DNA of 64,000 nucleotides, from the NCBI GenBank assembly GCA_048267305.1, contig JBLWXT010000011.1:62001-126000 (forward strand), given 5' to 3'. Shown here piece after piece: positions 44,935 through 53,797 of the stretch; the first letter of the stretch is position 1; each line of letters opens with the position of its first letter. The translations under genes and the position numbers were made by a program. The DNA comes from Owenweeksia sp048267305. Its GTDB lineage: Bacteria; Bacteroidota; Bacteroidia; Flavobacteriales; Schleiferiaceae. The notes under the pieces are model-generated. The model was not told where the DNA came from. It worked only from the letters and a program-made list of their open reading frames with translations, and did no database searches.

Positions 44935-45264
44935 ATGGCTTTTAAATTCGAAAACCTGATTGCATGGCAAAAGTCCCTTGATTTCACTTTGGATGTGCAT
45001 AACCTTACCGGAAAATTTCCAACGGAGGAGAAGTACATTCTCACTTCGCAAATAAAGAGAGCTGCAGATTCAATAAACTTAAATGTTGCTGAAGGGTCTA
45101 CCGGTCAGAGCGATAAGCAGTTTTTATCATTTTTGGGCTACGCCATTCGTTCGGGTATCGAAGTAGTCTCTTGTCTCTACACCGCTCACAAAAGGGAATT
45201 GATTAATGACGAGGAATTTAGAAAAATGTATAACAAAGCAGAAGAGGTGATTAAGATTATTTAA
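44935..45264 (+). CDS. Four-helix-bundle protein (23S rRNA intervening-sequence type)
   Basis: 109-residue helical protein with the family pattern: FENLIAWQKSLDFTLDVHNLTGKFP, TSQIKRAADSINLNVAEGSTG and FLSFLGYAIRSGIEVVSCLYTAHKR. These proteins are encoded in 23S rRNA intervening sequences and as scattered single genes; related proteins act with diversity-generating retroelements, but no reverse transcriptase is here. It sits between the two parts of metH on the same strand, 48 bp after part 1. Repeated words flank it (44848-44859 and 45305-45353). It looks like a passenger insertion. Confidence 0.9.
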   Translation: MAFKFENLIAWQKSLDFTLDVHNLTGKFPTEEKYILTSQIKRAADSINLNVAEGSTGQSDKQFLSFLGYAIRSGIEVVSCLYTAHKRELINDEEFRKMYNKAEEVIKII

Positions 45265-45295
45265 GGACTTAGAAACTCGGTAAAGGCTGATTAGT

Positions 45296-45455
45296 CAACA
45301 GTGAATAGACCACAGTCAACAGCGTTTGGCTAATTGGTAGGACTGTGGACTATAGGCTATGGACTGAAATCTACCAGCTATAAAACAAAAATGAAACGTA
45401 TCAAACAATCCACAAAGTGCCGCAAACTATGGACAGTGGACTATTGACTATAAGC
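45296..45455. repeat. Word-like repeat tract between the four-helix gene and metH part 2
   Basis: Repeated units of GGACTAT/GACTAT. ATAGACCACAGTC at 45305-45317 is the inverted copy (12 of 13) of GACTGTGGACTAT at 45341-45353, and further copies ACTATGGACAGTGGACTAT follow near 45426. The word ATAGACCACAGT also occurs at 44848-44859, inside the metH part 1 tail, on the far side of the four-helix gene. Confidence 0.7.
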
Positions 45456-45463
45456 TTGTTGAA

Positions 45464-48115
45464 ATGAAACTATCAGGACTAGAACCTTTAATTATAACCT
45501 CTGCGGCCAACTTTGTAAATGTGGGCGAACGTACCAATGTTACAGGTTCGCGCATGTTTTTGCGCTTAATTAAGGAAGATAAATATGATGAGGCCCTTGC
45601 GGTAGCCCGTGATCAGGTGGAAGGCGGTGCACAGGTGATTGACATCAATATGGATGAAGGAATGCTGGATGGTAAAGAGGCCATGGTGAAATTCCTCAAT
45701 TTGATTGCAGCCGAGCCGGATATTTCACGGGTGCCAATCATGATTGATTCCTCTAAATGGGAAATCATTGAAGCAGGGTTGAAATGTGTACAGGGTAAGG
45801 CCATCGTAAACTCCATCAGCATGAAGGGTGGTGTGGATGAATTTCTGCGCCAAGCCAAACTGGTAAAGCGATATGGCGCTGCAGTAATTGTTATGGCTTT
45901 TGATGAAGACGGTCAGGCCGATAACTACCAAAGAAGGATAGATATATGTAAACGCTCTTATGACCTTCTGGTAAATGAAATAAACTTTCCTAAGGAGGAT
46001 ATCATTTTTGATCCCAATATATTTCCCGTGGCAACGGGCATTGAGGAGCACCGCAGAAATGCCATTGACTTTTTTGAGGCCACAAAATGGATAAAGGAAA
46101 ACCTGCCGGGAGCTAAAGTGAGCGGAGGGGTAAGTAATGTATCCTTTAGCTTTCGCGGAAATCAGTCGGTGCGCGAAGCCATGCATGCCGCCTTTTTGTA
46201 TCACGCCATTAAGAATGGGATGGACATGGGTATTGTAAACCCTGCACTACTGGAGGTTTATGCTGAGGTTCCAAAGGATTTGATGGAAAGGGTAGAGGAT
46301 GTTTTACTGGATAGAAGGGATGATGCTACTGAGCGGCTCTTGGATTTTGCTGAAAACTTTGTGGGAGAAACCAAAACCCGCGAAAAGGATACCGCCTGGC
46401 GCGATGAACCTGTGGCAAAGCGGATTGAACACGCACTGGTAAAGGGAGTGGTGGATTTTATAGAGGAGGATGCCGAGGAAGCCCGTCAGCAGTTCGCCAC
46501 CCCGTTGGAGGTAATTGAAGGCCCACTGATGGATGGGATGAATGTAGTGGGCGATCTGTTTGGATCGGGAAAGATGTTTTTGCCACAGGTGGTTAAATCT
46601 GCCAGAGTGATGAAAAAAGCTGTGGCTTACCTGCAACCTTATCTGGAGGCCGAAAAACTCAAAAATGCCGACACCAGCAAGAAGGGGAAAATCCTTCTGG
46701 CCACTGTAAAGGGGGATGTTCACGACATCGGTAAAAACATAGTAGGAGTGGTATTGGCTTGCAACAATTTTGATATTGTGGACCTTGGAGTGATGGTACC
46801 TCTGGAAAAAATTCTGGCGACAGCCAAGGCAGAAGGAGTGGATGCCATTGGCCTTAGTGGCCTTATTACACCATCACTTGATGAAATGATTTATGTAGCT
46901 CAGGAAATGGAACGTCAGCAAATGACAATGCCACTGATGATTGGCGGAGCAACTACTTCCAGGGCGCATACTGCCGTGAAGATTTTCCCGGAATATTCAG
47001 GAATAGCCGTTCATGTGAATGATGCCAGCCGCAGTGTGCCTATTGCTCAAACATTGAGCAACAAGGCCTCACATGCCGATTTTAAGAAAAACCTTGTTGC
47101 TGAATATACCAAGCTTCGCGATGGCTATTTAAAGAAAGGCGATACCAGGGAATACTTAAGCATTGAAGATGCCAGAGCCAATAAATCAGTTTTGGAGTTT
47201 AATGAACAAACCGTTTCCAAACCTGATTTCTTAGGTGTTAGGAAATTGGAGAATCTGGATTTAGGTGAAATAAGAAAGTATATAGACTGGACCCCATTTT
47301 TCCAGACGTGGGAGTTACATGGCAAATACCCCAAAATTTTGGAAGATAGTGTGGTAGGGGAGCAGGCTACTCTTCTTTTTAATGAGGCCAACCAAATGTT
47401 GGATGAAATCATCCGCAACAAAAGTTTGAAGGCAAGTGCTGTTTTTGGAATTTGGGAGGCAAATTCAATTGGTGATGACATTGAGCTTTTTGAAAATGGT
47501 GAACACTTTGAAACTTTCAGAACGCTGCGCCAGCAAACCAAAAAAGCAGCTACAGCGCCTAATCAGGCCTTAAGCGATTTTGTGGCTCCTGCCGAAAGTG
47601 GAATAACAGATTATGTAGGTTGCTTTGCCGTTACTGCCGGTATTGGTACGGATAAACTGGTGGCCAAATACAAAGCAGATCTAGATGACTATAAAGCCAT
47701 AATGGTTCAGGCTTTGGCCGATCGGTTGGCGGAAGCAACAGCGGAATGGTTGCATTATGAAGTGAGGACAAAGTACTGGGGCTATGCTAAAGGAGAGCAT
47801 CTGGAAAGTGAAGAGCTTATCAAAGAAAAGTATCGAGGAATTCGTCCGGCACCGGGTTATCCCGCTTGCCCTGATCACTTGGAAAAGAAAACCATTTTTA
47901 AACTGTTGGATGCAGAAAAAGCAGGAATCACCTTGACGGAAAGTCTGGCTATGTTCCCGGCTTCCTCGGTTTCCGGCTACTACTTTGCCCACCCTGATTC
48001 TAAATATTTTGGTTTGGGAAAAATTGGAAAAGACCAGGTGGAAGATTTTGCAGAAAGGAAGGGAATGGACTTTAAGGATGCGGAAAGGTGGTTGAGGCCA
48101 ACTTTGAATTATTAG
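45464..48115 (+). CDS. metH: Methionine synthase part 2: folate, cobalamin and reactivation domains
   Basis: 883 residues corresponding to the rest of MetH. The pterin/methyl-folate barrel (LSGLEPLIITSAANFVNVGERTNVTGS from residue 3) is followed by the cap and B12-binding module with cobalt-ligand motif DVHDIGKNIVG (His about 420). The C-terminal activation domain has VRTKYWGYAKGEHL, RPAPGYPACPDH and the tail FAHPDSKYFGLGKIG. The split is exactly at the linker after the homocysteine domain. It joins the four-helix gene without a terminator, so the riboswitch should control it. Confidence 0.97.
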   Translation: MKLSGLEPLIITSAANFVNVGERTNVTGSRMFLRLIKEDKYDEALAVARDQVEGGAQVIDINMDEGMLDGKEAMVKFLNLIAAEPDISRVPIMIDSSKWEIIEAGLKCVQGKAIVNSISMKGGVDEFLRQAKLVKRYGAAVIVMAFDEDGQADNYQRRIDICKRSYDLLVNEINFPKEDIIFDPNIFPVATGIEEHRRNAIDFFEATKWIKENLPGAKVSGGVSNVSFSFRGNQSVREAMHAAFLYHAIKNGMDMGIVNPALLEVYAEVPKDLMERVEDVLLDRRDDATERLLDFAENFVGETKTREKDTAWRDEPVAKRIEHALVKGVVDFIEEDAEEARQQFATPLEVIEGPLMDGMNVVGDLFGSGKMFLPQVVKSARVMKKAVAYLQPYLEAEKLKNADTSKKGKILLATVKGDVHDIGKNIVGVVLACNNFDIVDLGVMVPLEKILATAKAEGVDAIGLSGLITPSLDEMIYVAQEMERQQMTMPLMIGGATTSRAHTAVKIFPEYSGIAVHVNDASRSVPIAQTLSNKASHADFKKNLVAEYTKLRDGYLKKGDTREYLSIEDARANKSVLEFNEQTVSKPDFLGVRKLENLDLGEIRKYIDWTPFFQTWELHGKYPKILEDSVVGEQATLLFNEANQMLDEIIRNKSLKASAVFGIWEANSIGDDIELFENGEHFETFRTLRQQTKKAATAPNQALSDFVAPAESGITDYVGCFAVTAGIGTDKLVAKYKADLDDYKAIMVQALADRLAEATAEWLHYEVRTKYWGYAKGEHLESEELIKEKYRGIRPAPGYPACPDHLEKKTIFKLLDAEKAGITLTESLAMFPASSVSGYYFAHPDSKYFGLGKIGKDQVEDFAERKGMDFKDAERWLRPTLNY

Positions 48116-48212
48116 GAAGCGGAGTACGAACGAAAAAGTGTACTTAAGATCTGAGGCCCCAGAAGAAGGCCCTAAGTTGGGGTGGGTTACCCGGATAATA
48201 GAAAATACAGTT

Positions 48213-48466
48213 GTGAAATTTATTTCAACCTTAATCCCGAAGCCTAATCCGGATTTTGAAGACTTATTTGAGGAGGTGAAGTATTGGAAATAGAGATTGA
48301 TTTGACGGATAATATAGCCGTAAGAGAAATAGGATTTAATAAAGTAGGAGCAGCAATTGTAGGAATGCCATTTGGCCAGAATTATGGCTTTTGGACGGAT
48401 ACCCAATTAACATATGATGACTACAAGACTTTCAAAAGCATTGAACTAACGTATAAGGAATTTTAA
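48213..48466 (+). pseudogene. Frameshifted small gene between metH and metF
   Basis: From a GTG at 48213 the frame reads (M)KFISTLIPKPNPDFEDLFEEVKYW, then stops two codons later at 48291. One frame over, LEIEIDLTDNIAVREIGFN continues to YKEF at 48466. Adding one G at 48285-48287 (TTGGAAAT to TTGGGAAAT) would join the parts into a protein of about 85 residues with ...KYWEIEIDLTD and MPFGQNYGFWTDTQLT. I cannot name the family. It is therefore a one-base deletion, a sequencing error or a programmed frameshift. Confidence 0.7.
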
Positions 48467-48520
48467 AATTACTGGAGTGAGTTTTTAAATAGGATGAAAC
48501 TTAAGAAAATATAGAGTAAA

Positions 48521-48567
48521 GACCCCAGCGGGGTCACATATTAATAACCCCGTGCGTTAGCGCGGGG
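48521..48567. repeat. Paired GC palindromes before metF
   Basis: GACCCCAGCGGGGTC at 48521-48535 and CCCCGTGCG-TTAG-CGCGGGG at 48548-48567 form two compact hairpins. A similar pair occurs at 62149-62197. They look like copies of one small dispersed palindromic element. Confidence 0.6.
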
Positions 48568-48703
48568 CTTCCATAACAACCACCCGCTAAATTTTGGCGT
48601 GTGTTTTTTGAAGAAAAACCAGGACAAAATTTACAACCCGAACTAATAACCAACAACTAGGAAACCAAATCTCAAATTTTCCTTTTTAAATATTAAATAG
48701 ACG

Positions 48704-49657
48704 ATGAAAGTAATAGACCATATAAACAACGCTAAGGAAACGATCTTCTCTTTTGAAATCCTTCCCCCCCTTAAGGGGCAAAACATAAAGGAAATCTACG
48801 AAACCATTGATGCCTTAATCGATTTTAAGCCTCCGTTTGTAAACGTAACCTACCATCGTGAAGAAGTGGTGTATAAGCGTCATAACAGTGGTTTACTGGA
48901 ACAAAAGACGATTAAGAAACGCCCGGGTACGGTAGGGATTTGTGCGGCTATTCAGAATAAGTACCACATTGATGCAGTGCCTCATATTTTATGCGGAGGG
49001 TTTACTAAAGAGGATACCGAAAATGCATTGATAGATTTAGACTTTTTGGGAATTGAAAATGTGCTGGCCTTGCGGGGTGACTCCATAAAGGGCGAAACCT
49101 ATTTTGTTCCTGAAAAGGATGGGCACAAGTATGCCTGTGATTTGGTGGGGCAGATAAAAAACATGAACGAGGGAAAGTATCTTGATGAAGAGCTACAAAA
49201 TAATGACCCCACTGGGTTTTGCATTGGAGTTGCTGGTTATCCCGAAAAGCACTTTGAAGCACCAAGTATAAACAATGATATTCAATGGCTGCAAAAGAAA
49301 ATTGATGCAGGCGCAGAGTACATCATTACACAGTTGTTTTTTGATAACCAGAAGTACTTTGATTATGTTGAAAAGTGCAGAAAGGCGGGCATAAATGTGC
49401 CTATTATTCCTGGTATAAAACCTATAGCCACTAAAAAACACCTTAGTGTACTACCTCACTTTTTTCATGTGGATTTACCGGATGATTTGGTAAAGGCAAT
49501 TGTGGATTGTAAAGATAACAAGGCTGTACGTCAGGTAGGAATAGAATGGGCCATTGAACAAAGCAAGGAGCTTAAGGCAGCTGGTGTTCCTGTGCTTCAT
49601 TATTACTCTATGGGTAAGGTTGATAACATACAGAAAATTGCGAGTGCCGTGTTTTAA
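48704..49657 (+). CDS. metF: 5,10-methylenetetrahydrofolate reductase
   Basis: FAD-dependent enzyme of 317 residues producing 5-methyl-THF for MetH. The barrel begins IFSFEILPPLKGQN and includes PPFVNVTYHREE, DLDFLGIENVLALRGDS and the core AEYIITQLFFDNQKYFDY, typical of bacterial MetF. It is downstream of the split metH and probably in the same operon, although 588 bp of damaged and repeat DNA intervenes. It ends 4 bp before a bidirectional terminator. Confidence 0.97.
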   Translation: MKVIDHINNAKETIFSFEILPPLKGQNIKEIYETIDALIDFKPPFVNVTYHREEVVYKRHNSGLLEQKTIKKRPGTVGICAAIQNKYHIDAVPHILCGGFTKEDTENALIDLDFLGIENVLALRGDSIKGETYFVPEKDGHKYACDLVGQIKNMNEGKYLDEELQNNDPTGFCIGVAGYPEKHFEAPSINNDIQWLQKKIDAGAEYIITQLFFDNQKYFDYVEKCRKAGINVPIIPGIKPIATKKHLSVLPHFFHVDLPDDLVKAIVDCKDNKAVRQVGIEWAIEQSKELKAAGVPVLHYYSMGKVDNIQKIASAVF

Positions 49658-49660
49658 ATC

Positions 49661-49690
49661 AAAAAAAGGGGCCGATTGGCCCCTTTTTTA
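49661..49690. terminator. Bidirectional terminator between metF and the first LruC gene
   Basis: AAAAAAGGGGCC / GGCCCCTTTTTT with a GATT loop: T runs on both strands, ending the met operon and the convergent LruC-domain gene. Confidence 0.92.
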
Positions 49691-49705
49691 ATAGTTTATG
49701 TTCTC

Positions 49706-51424
49706 TTAAAGAAGTTCAAATATCTTGCTCAAAGCTGGAGATTGTATCCAGTTAATGGCACTGTTTCCTCCATTTTCTGCCCACTGCTGAAATAGTGGAT
49801 AAGCAACAAGTATATCCACTTTTTCATTGGGATGTTTAAAGCTTTTGTCAGAGGTTATAACTTCTACAGCCCAAGGCAGACCTGATGCAGTATTGTAAGT
49901 TCCGTTTACGTCCATACTGGTGTTGTACAGGGCTACATCTGCTACCGCACTGCCATAGTACCCATCCAGGTGCGTTTCGCGTCCTCTTTCATCTGTGCGG
50001 TAAATATAAATATCCGGCATGATAGTTTGAACAGAAGAATTAGAGGCAAAGGTTACGGTAAAGGTAAATACGTCTGGAGTTTTGCTTGGGCCTGCACCAT
50101 TATTGGTGTAGTACTCACTTTGAGCAGCCTTTGCATCGTTAAATACAATTATTCCATTTACGTTATCCGGATCAGCCTTGGCGTCTCCTGTAATGGAAGA
50201 GATGATATTACCTGAGAAGTTTTGTTTACTGGAGTTAAGTAATCTAATGGCCAATCCGCTGGAAGCTCCGGCACCCATGGCATCCAAACTAATTTCAAAA
50301 GTAGCATCTACCTTCTCGTTGTTAGCATCTGCACTATAGGTAATTTTAGTACTTATCACCATGTCGTTGAAATCAAAATCACCCTGAGCTGGCCATAGGT
50401 CTTCAAAGGCTAATGTTTGGTATCCTGCCGTTGGAAAGTAGGATTGATAGGCTCTGGAAGCATCATTTGGATAGTCATCATCACCATCGGCCACGCCATC
50501 GTTATCGGCATCTATTATGGCAGAATTTGTTTCAAAATGCACGTTATCAATCCAGCCTTTATCCTTTGCATACATTGAAATTTCTGCATAGCTCACCCCA
50601 GCAGGAACAACGCCTTCACCATTTATGGTACTGCCATTTCTGTAATAGTAATTATAACCCAAAATTGTGGTTCCATCTGAGTGATACCAGAATATGTACG
50701 CTCGCGTAGTTCCATTAGCATCACTCTGAAAGGCAAAACTATCTGCAGCAGTAACACTCACTGACTGATAGATATAGTTGGATTTGTTGTTTTTTGCTTT
50801 TACCACCTTACTTCCGTTTTCAGTACTATGAGTAAAGTTGTCGTTATACTTATACCACTGGCCATCATCCGCTAAGGAAGTAACAGTAGATTGAGATGGT
50901 CTATAATTAAAGCTATTAATCTCAAGGTCACTATTAGAAAGCAGATTAGTACCCGTAACCCTACCTATGCCTTGGGTAGATTTTTTACCCACTTCAAAAG
51001 TCGGACGGTTGTTTATTATTTCAGTATCCTCAAATAGATCCGAATATAGCTTGAAGCTTAAGTTACCAGTTTGAGTGATTTTCTTAGAGTCTCCTGTGGC
51101 AGGATAGTATAAGTAGTAGGATTCACCAACCGCTGGGAGTGTAATGTTAAAGTGTGCCTGATTGTTGTACACCTTCTTTTGATCCAGCCTGTTACCATTT
51201 TCAGTAATAATCCATACCGATTGCCCTTCTGTCTCCAGTTTTGGATCATGCTGAAGGGTGACGGTAGTATTACCTTTTACACTGCTGCTCCAGTTGAAAT
51301 TTTCAGAGATGTTGAGTTCACCAAGATTGGTAAGTCCGGGTGGGTTTTGATTGGATGAATCATTGTTCTTAGAGCATGAGATAGCAAGAACTATCCCTGC
51401 TGCCAACAGCATTGATTTTTTCAT
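49706..51424 (-). CDS. LruC-domain (DUF4842-like) surface lipoprotein A
   Basis: 572 residues with lipobox AISC (Cys17), then beta-rich domains. A calcium-type repeat DADNDGVADGDDDYPND (about 305-320) precedes the LruC signature AFEDLWPAQGDFDFNDMVIS. A second calcium-type or carbohydrate-binding-like fold occupies the middle. LruC proteins are exopolysaccharide or surface proteins of Bacteroidota with no known activity. It is a tandem paralogue of the next gene, with the same domain order. A TATATTTG element and a palindrome lie upstream. Confidence 0.9.
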   Translation of the reverse strand: MKKSMLLAAGIVLAISCSKNNDSSNQNPPGLTNLGELNISENFNWSSSVKGNTTVTLQHDPKLETEGQSVWIITENGNRLDQKKVYNNQAHFNITLPAVGESYYLYYPATGDSKKITQTGNLSFKLYSDLFEDTEIINNRPTFEVGKKSTQGIGRVTGTNLLSNSDLEINSFNYRPSQSTVTSLADDGQWYKYNDNFTHSTENGSKVVKAKNNKSNYIYQSVSVTAADSFAFQSDANGTTRAYIFWYHSDGTTILGYNYYYRNGSTINGEGVVPAGVSYAEISMYAKDKGWIDNVHFETNSAIIDADNDGVADGDDDYPNDASRAYQSYFPTAGYQTLAFEDLWPAQGDFDFNDMVISTKITYSADANNEKVDATFEISLDAMGAGASSGLAIRLLNSSKQNFSGNIISSITGDAKADPDNVNGIIVFNDAKAAQSEYYTNNGAGPSKTPDVFTFTVTFASNSSVQTIMPDIYIYRTDERGRETHLDGYYGSAVADVALYNTSMDVNGTYNTASGLPWAVEVITSDKSFKHPNEKVDILVAYPLFQQWAENGGNSAINWIQSPALSKIFELL

Positions 51425-51456
51425 GACGTGAGTTTTTAGTTATAGAGTTTCAATAA

Positions 51457-51486
51457 TTCCTGTAATTCAGGAACTCGACAAATATA
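51457..51486 (-). promoter_or_regulatory. Promoter and palindromic operator of LruC gene A
   Basis: TATATTTG (51479-51486, minus) matches TAnnTTTG. The palindrome TTCCTGTAATTCAGGAA (51457-51473) begins about seven bases downstream, at the expected transcription start. A near-copy CCTGATATTCAGG lies upstream of LruC gene B. Confidence 0.55.
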
Positions 51487-51603
51487 CACGAACCCACGTA
51501 ATTATCTGTAAATCAATAAGTAAAAGTGCTTTATCCTGATTTAGGTGTGGATTAATTGGAAGAGTAAAAAGCTGGGGAATAGGATTTTGAGTTAAAACCA
51601 AAA

Positions 51604-51639
51604 AGAAAAGGGTACACTTAAAAATGTACCCTTTTCTTA
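51604..51639 (-). terminator. Terminator of LruC gene B
   Basis: AAGAAAAGGGTACA / TGTACCCTTTTCTT with an 8-base loop. On the minus strand the T-rich stem gives TTTTCTTTTTGG after it. It separates the two tandem genes. Confidence 0.8.
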
Positions 51640-51656
51640 CTCTCTACTCTGAACAA

Positions 51657-53363
51657 CTATTTAATTGTGTAAAGCTTTTCTGCTTTTCCAAGCAGCATCC
51701 AGCCTATATATCTCTTGCCATTGCTTTGTGCCCAGGCTTTAAATTTAGGGTAAGCTTCACCCATATCCACTTTTTCTATTGGGTGATGGAAATATTCTGC
51801 ATCGGGGCTTACAACTTCCACTACCCATGGCAGGCCATTAGCAGTTCTGTAATTCCCATTGTCACTATCAGTACCTATTAGTGCGTTGTCGGCAGCTGCG
51901 GTAGCAGGAAAACCACTTTGATGTATTTCTCTGCCTCTTTCACCTGTTCTGTATATATAAAAGTCTGGTAAAATATATTGAGAACCCGCGTTACTGTTGA
52001 ACGTTATGGTGAAGGTGAAGGTTTGTGGTGCTCCGCTTGGTCCAAAGCCGTTGTTATTATAAAAAGGCTTTAGAGCTTTTCTGTCATCGTTAAAAACAAC
52101 AATACCATTATTAACATCTGGGTCTAATGCTGCGCTACTTCCGCTAAGAGCTGAAATGATGTTGGTATTGAAGGGTTGCTTGTCTGCCTGAAGAAGGTGA
52201 ATACCCAAACCGCTGGATAGACCAGCTCCTAATCCAAGAACCTTAACGTTTACAATGGCATCTACAAGCTTATTGTCTGCATCTTTTCTAAACTCAACGG
52301 TGTTTTCAATTACCAGGTCATTAAAGTCATAATCTCCGGTTGCAGGCCATAAATCCTCAAAGGCCAATATTTGCTTACCGATGGTTGGGAATGAAGTTTT
52401 GTAGGCTCTTAATGGATCATTAGGAAAAGCATCTTTTCTGTTTGGAACACCATCGCCATCATCATCAGGCTCTACGGTTTCTACCAAACTAACGTTATCC
52501 AGCCATGCACCCTGAGCACAAAAGCCAAATAGTTGAATGAACCTAACAGTAGGTGAAGTTATAAAGTTGGTGTGGCCTGTGTTTCCCGAGGTATAAACTG
52601 TGTTGTACCCAATGAATGACCTGTTGATATCGTATAGCAAAACGAAGAAACCTCCGTTCCCTGCAAAATCATATTCAAAATCGAACATATAATTTCCGTC
52701 AACTGCAAATCCCTGTAGTATATCCGCTTTATTGCCAGGACTGTTAGAGGTAAAAACATGGTTTCCGTTTACTGTTGTTGTTGTGGCGTTATTGTCACGG
52801 GCATACCATCCGCCTATGGGGCGTAGTTTGGTGTATAGAGCCGTATCCATTGGGAAGGTTGATGAACTGAAGTCACCATTCTGTACCATGTTGGTGCCTT
52901 GAGTTTTGTTTTTTGTACCTGATTTTTTTCCAGGTTGAAAAAGATTTGAAGACAAGCCGTCCAGAGAAATATCCTGAAGGTTAAAAACAACCCTTTCAGA
53001 AGTGATTTCAACTTTTTCGTTTGTGTTTGGGTAGTAGGCAAAAACTTTCCCTTCGGTTTGTGGACGACTGATGTTAAAGGCTACAGAGGAATTAGCTACA
53101 ATCTGCTCATCCAGCAGGTTGCCTTCTTCATCTTGAAGTTCAACAAGCTGCCCTTCAGTAGTTAAATAGGAAGGAGCATCAATTATAACCTCTACATTAC
53201 CTTTTATACTGCTAGACCAGTTGAAGGTTTGTGGGATAACCAAATCCGCAAATGGAGTGGCATCAGAGGCGTTAAACTGATTGGAAGTGTCTGTTTCCTT
53301 AGAACAACTAAGGGCTAATACCGCAACTGCGGTAAGAGTTAAGAATGTGTTTGATGTTTTCAT
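51657..53363 (-). CDS. LruC-domain (DUF4842-like) surface lipoprotein B
   Basis: 568 residues, same order as its neighbour: lipobox ALSC (Cys20), beta domains, DDDGDGVPNRKDAFPND (about 300-320), then AFEDLWPATGDYDFNDLVIE and the sandwich LGAGLSSGLGIHLLQADKQP. The two genes align over nearly the whole length, so they arose by tandem duplication. Function unknown; probably surface-exposed. It shares a 13-base palindrome upstream with gene A. Confidence 0.9.
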   Translation of the reverse strand: MKTSNTFLTLTAVAVLALSCSKETDTSNQFNASDATPFADLVIPQTFNWSSSIKGNVEVIIDAPSYLTTEGQLVELQDEEGNLLDEQIVANSSVAFNISRPQTEGKVFAYYPNTNEKVEITSERVVFNLQDISLDGLSSNLFQPGKKSGTKNKTQGTNMVQNGDFSSSTFPMDTALYTKLRPIGGWYARDNNATTTTVNGNHVFTSNSPGNKADILQGFAVDGNYMFDFEYDFAGNGGFFVLLYDINRSFIGYNTVYTSGNTGHTNFITSPTVRFIQLFGFCAQGAWLDNVSLVETVEPDDDGDGVPNRKDAFPNDPLRAYKTSFPTIGKQILAFEDLWPATGDYDFNDLVIENTVEFRKDADNKLVDAIVNVKVLGLGAGLSSGLGIHLLQADKQPFNTNIISALSGSSAALDPDVNNGIVVFNDDRKALKPFYNNNGFGPSGAPQTFTFTITFNSNAGSQYILPDFYIYRTGERGREIHQSGFPATAAADNALIGTDSDNGNYRTANGLPWVVEVVSPDAEYFHHPIEKVDMGEAYPKFKAWAQSNGKRYIGWMLLGKAEKLYTIK

Positions 53364-53797
53364 GAGTAGTTGAGTTTCGCCAGTACTATAGAAACTTTAA
53401 GGCCAGAGAAAATAAGATACATAAATATCCTGATATTCAGGTTTTTATGGTTTTATGGTATTTTATATTTTTCCCATTATGAGAAATTTTTTCTCCTTTT
53501 GAATAAAGGCTTAAATATACTAAATGCTTGATAAACAGTCTTGCAGACTCGCTTATTTTGAGTTGATAATTATCTTTAGGTGATATGGTTTTCTTCGGTG
53601 GGGCGTAAGCTATTGTTGTAGAGTTGTTTGTAACTCAAAATTGTGGAAAATAGTATAGTGGAGTGAGTAAAGGCGATTACTTTTTTTTGAACAGATGGAC
53701 TAGGTTTATTGTGAATATCTACCATTGGTGTTCTGTTATTGAGGATTCATGATTGCTAACTTGGACGTATCTAAAAAGTGAATTAACACAACTATTT
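53364..53797. other. Long gap between LruC gene B and the PIN-PhoH gene
   Basis: 434 bp without a gene. It contains the CCTGATATTCAGG palindrome (53429-53441), two small hairpins (GAGAAATTTTTTCTC at 53481-53495 and GAGTT/AACTC at 53621-53636) and AT-rich sequence. A TATCTTTA near-match to a -7 element is at about 53572. The ATG of the phoH gene is at 53798. No RNA gene was recognised. Confidence 0.5.

Noticed and set aside
44935..45264. Calling the four-helix gene an avd gene of a diversity-generating retroelement
   Set aside because: No reverse transcriptase, template repeat or variable repeat is visible in the window.
47681..48406. 241-codon minus-strand open frame over the end of metH
   Set aside because: Antisense to a well-conserved coding region; no protein-like motif.
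53364..53797. A small RNA gene in the gap before phoH
   Set aside because: Only weak hairpins and no clear promoter plus terminator pair; not supported.
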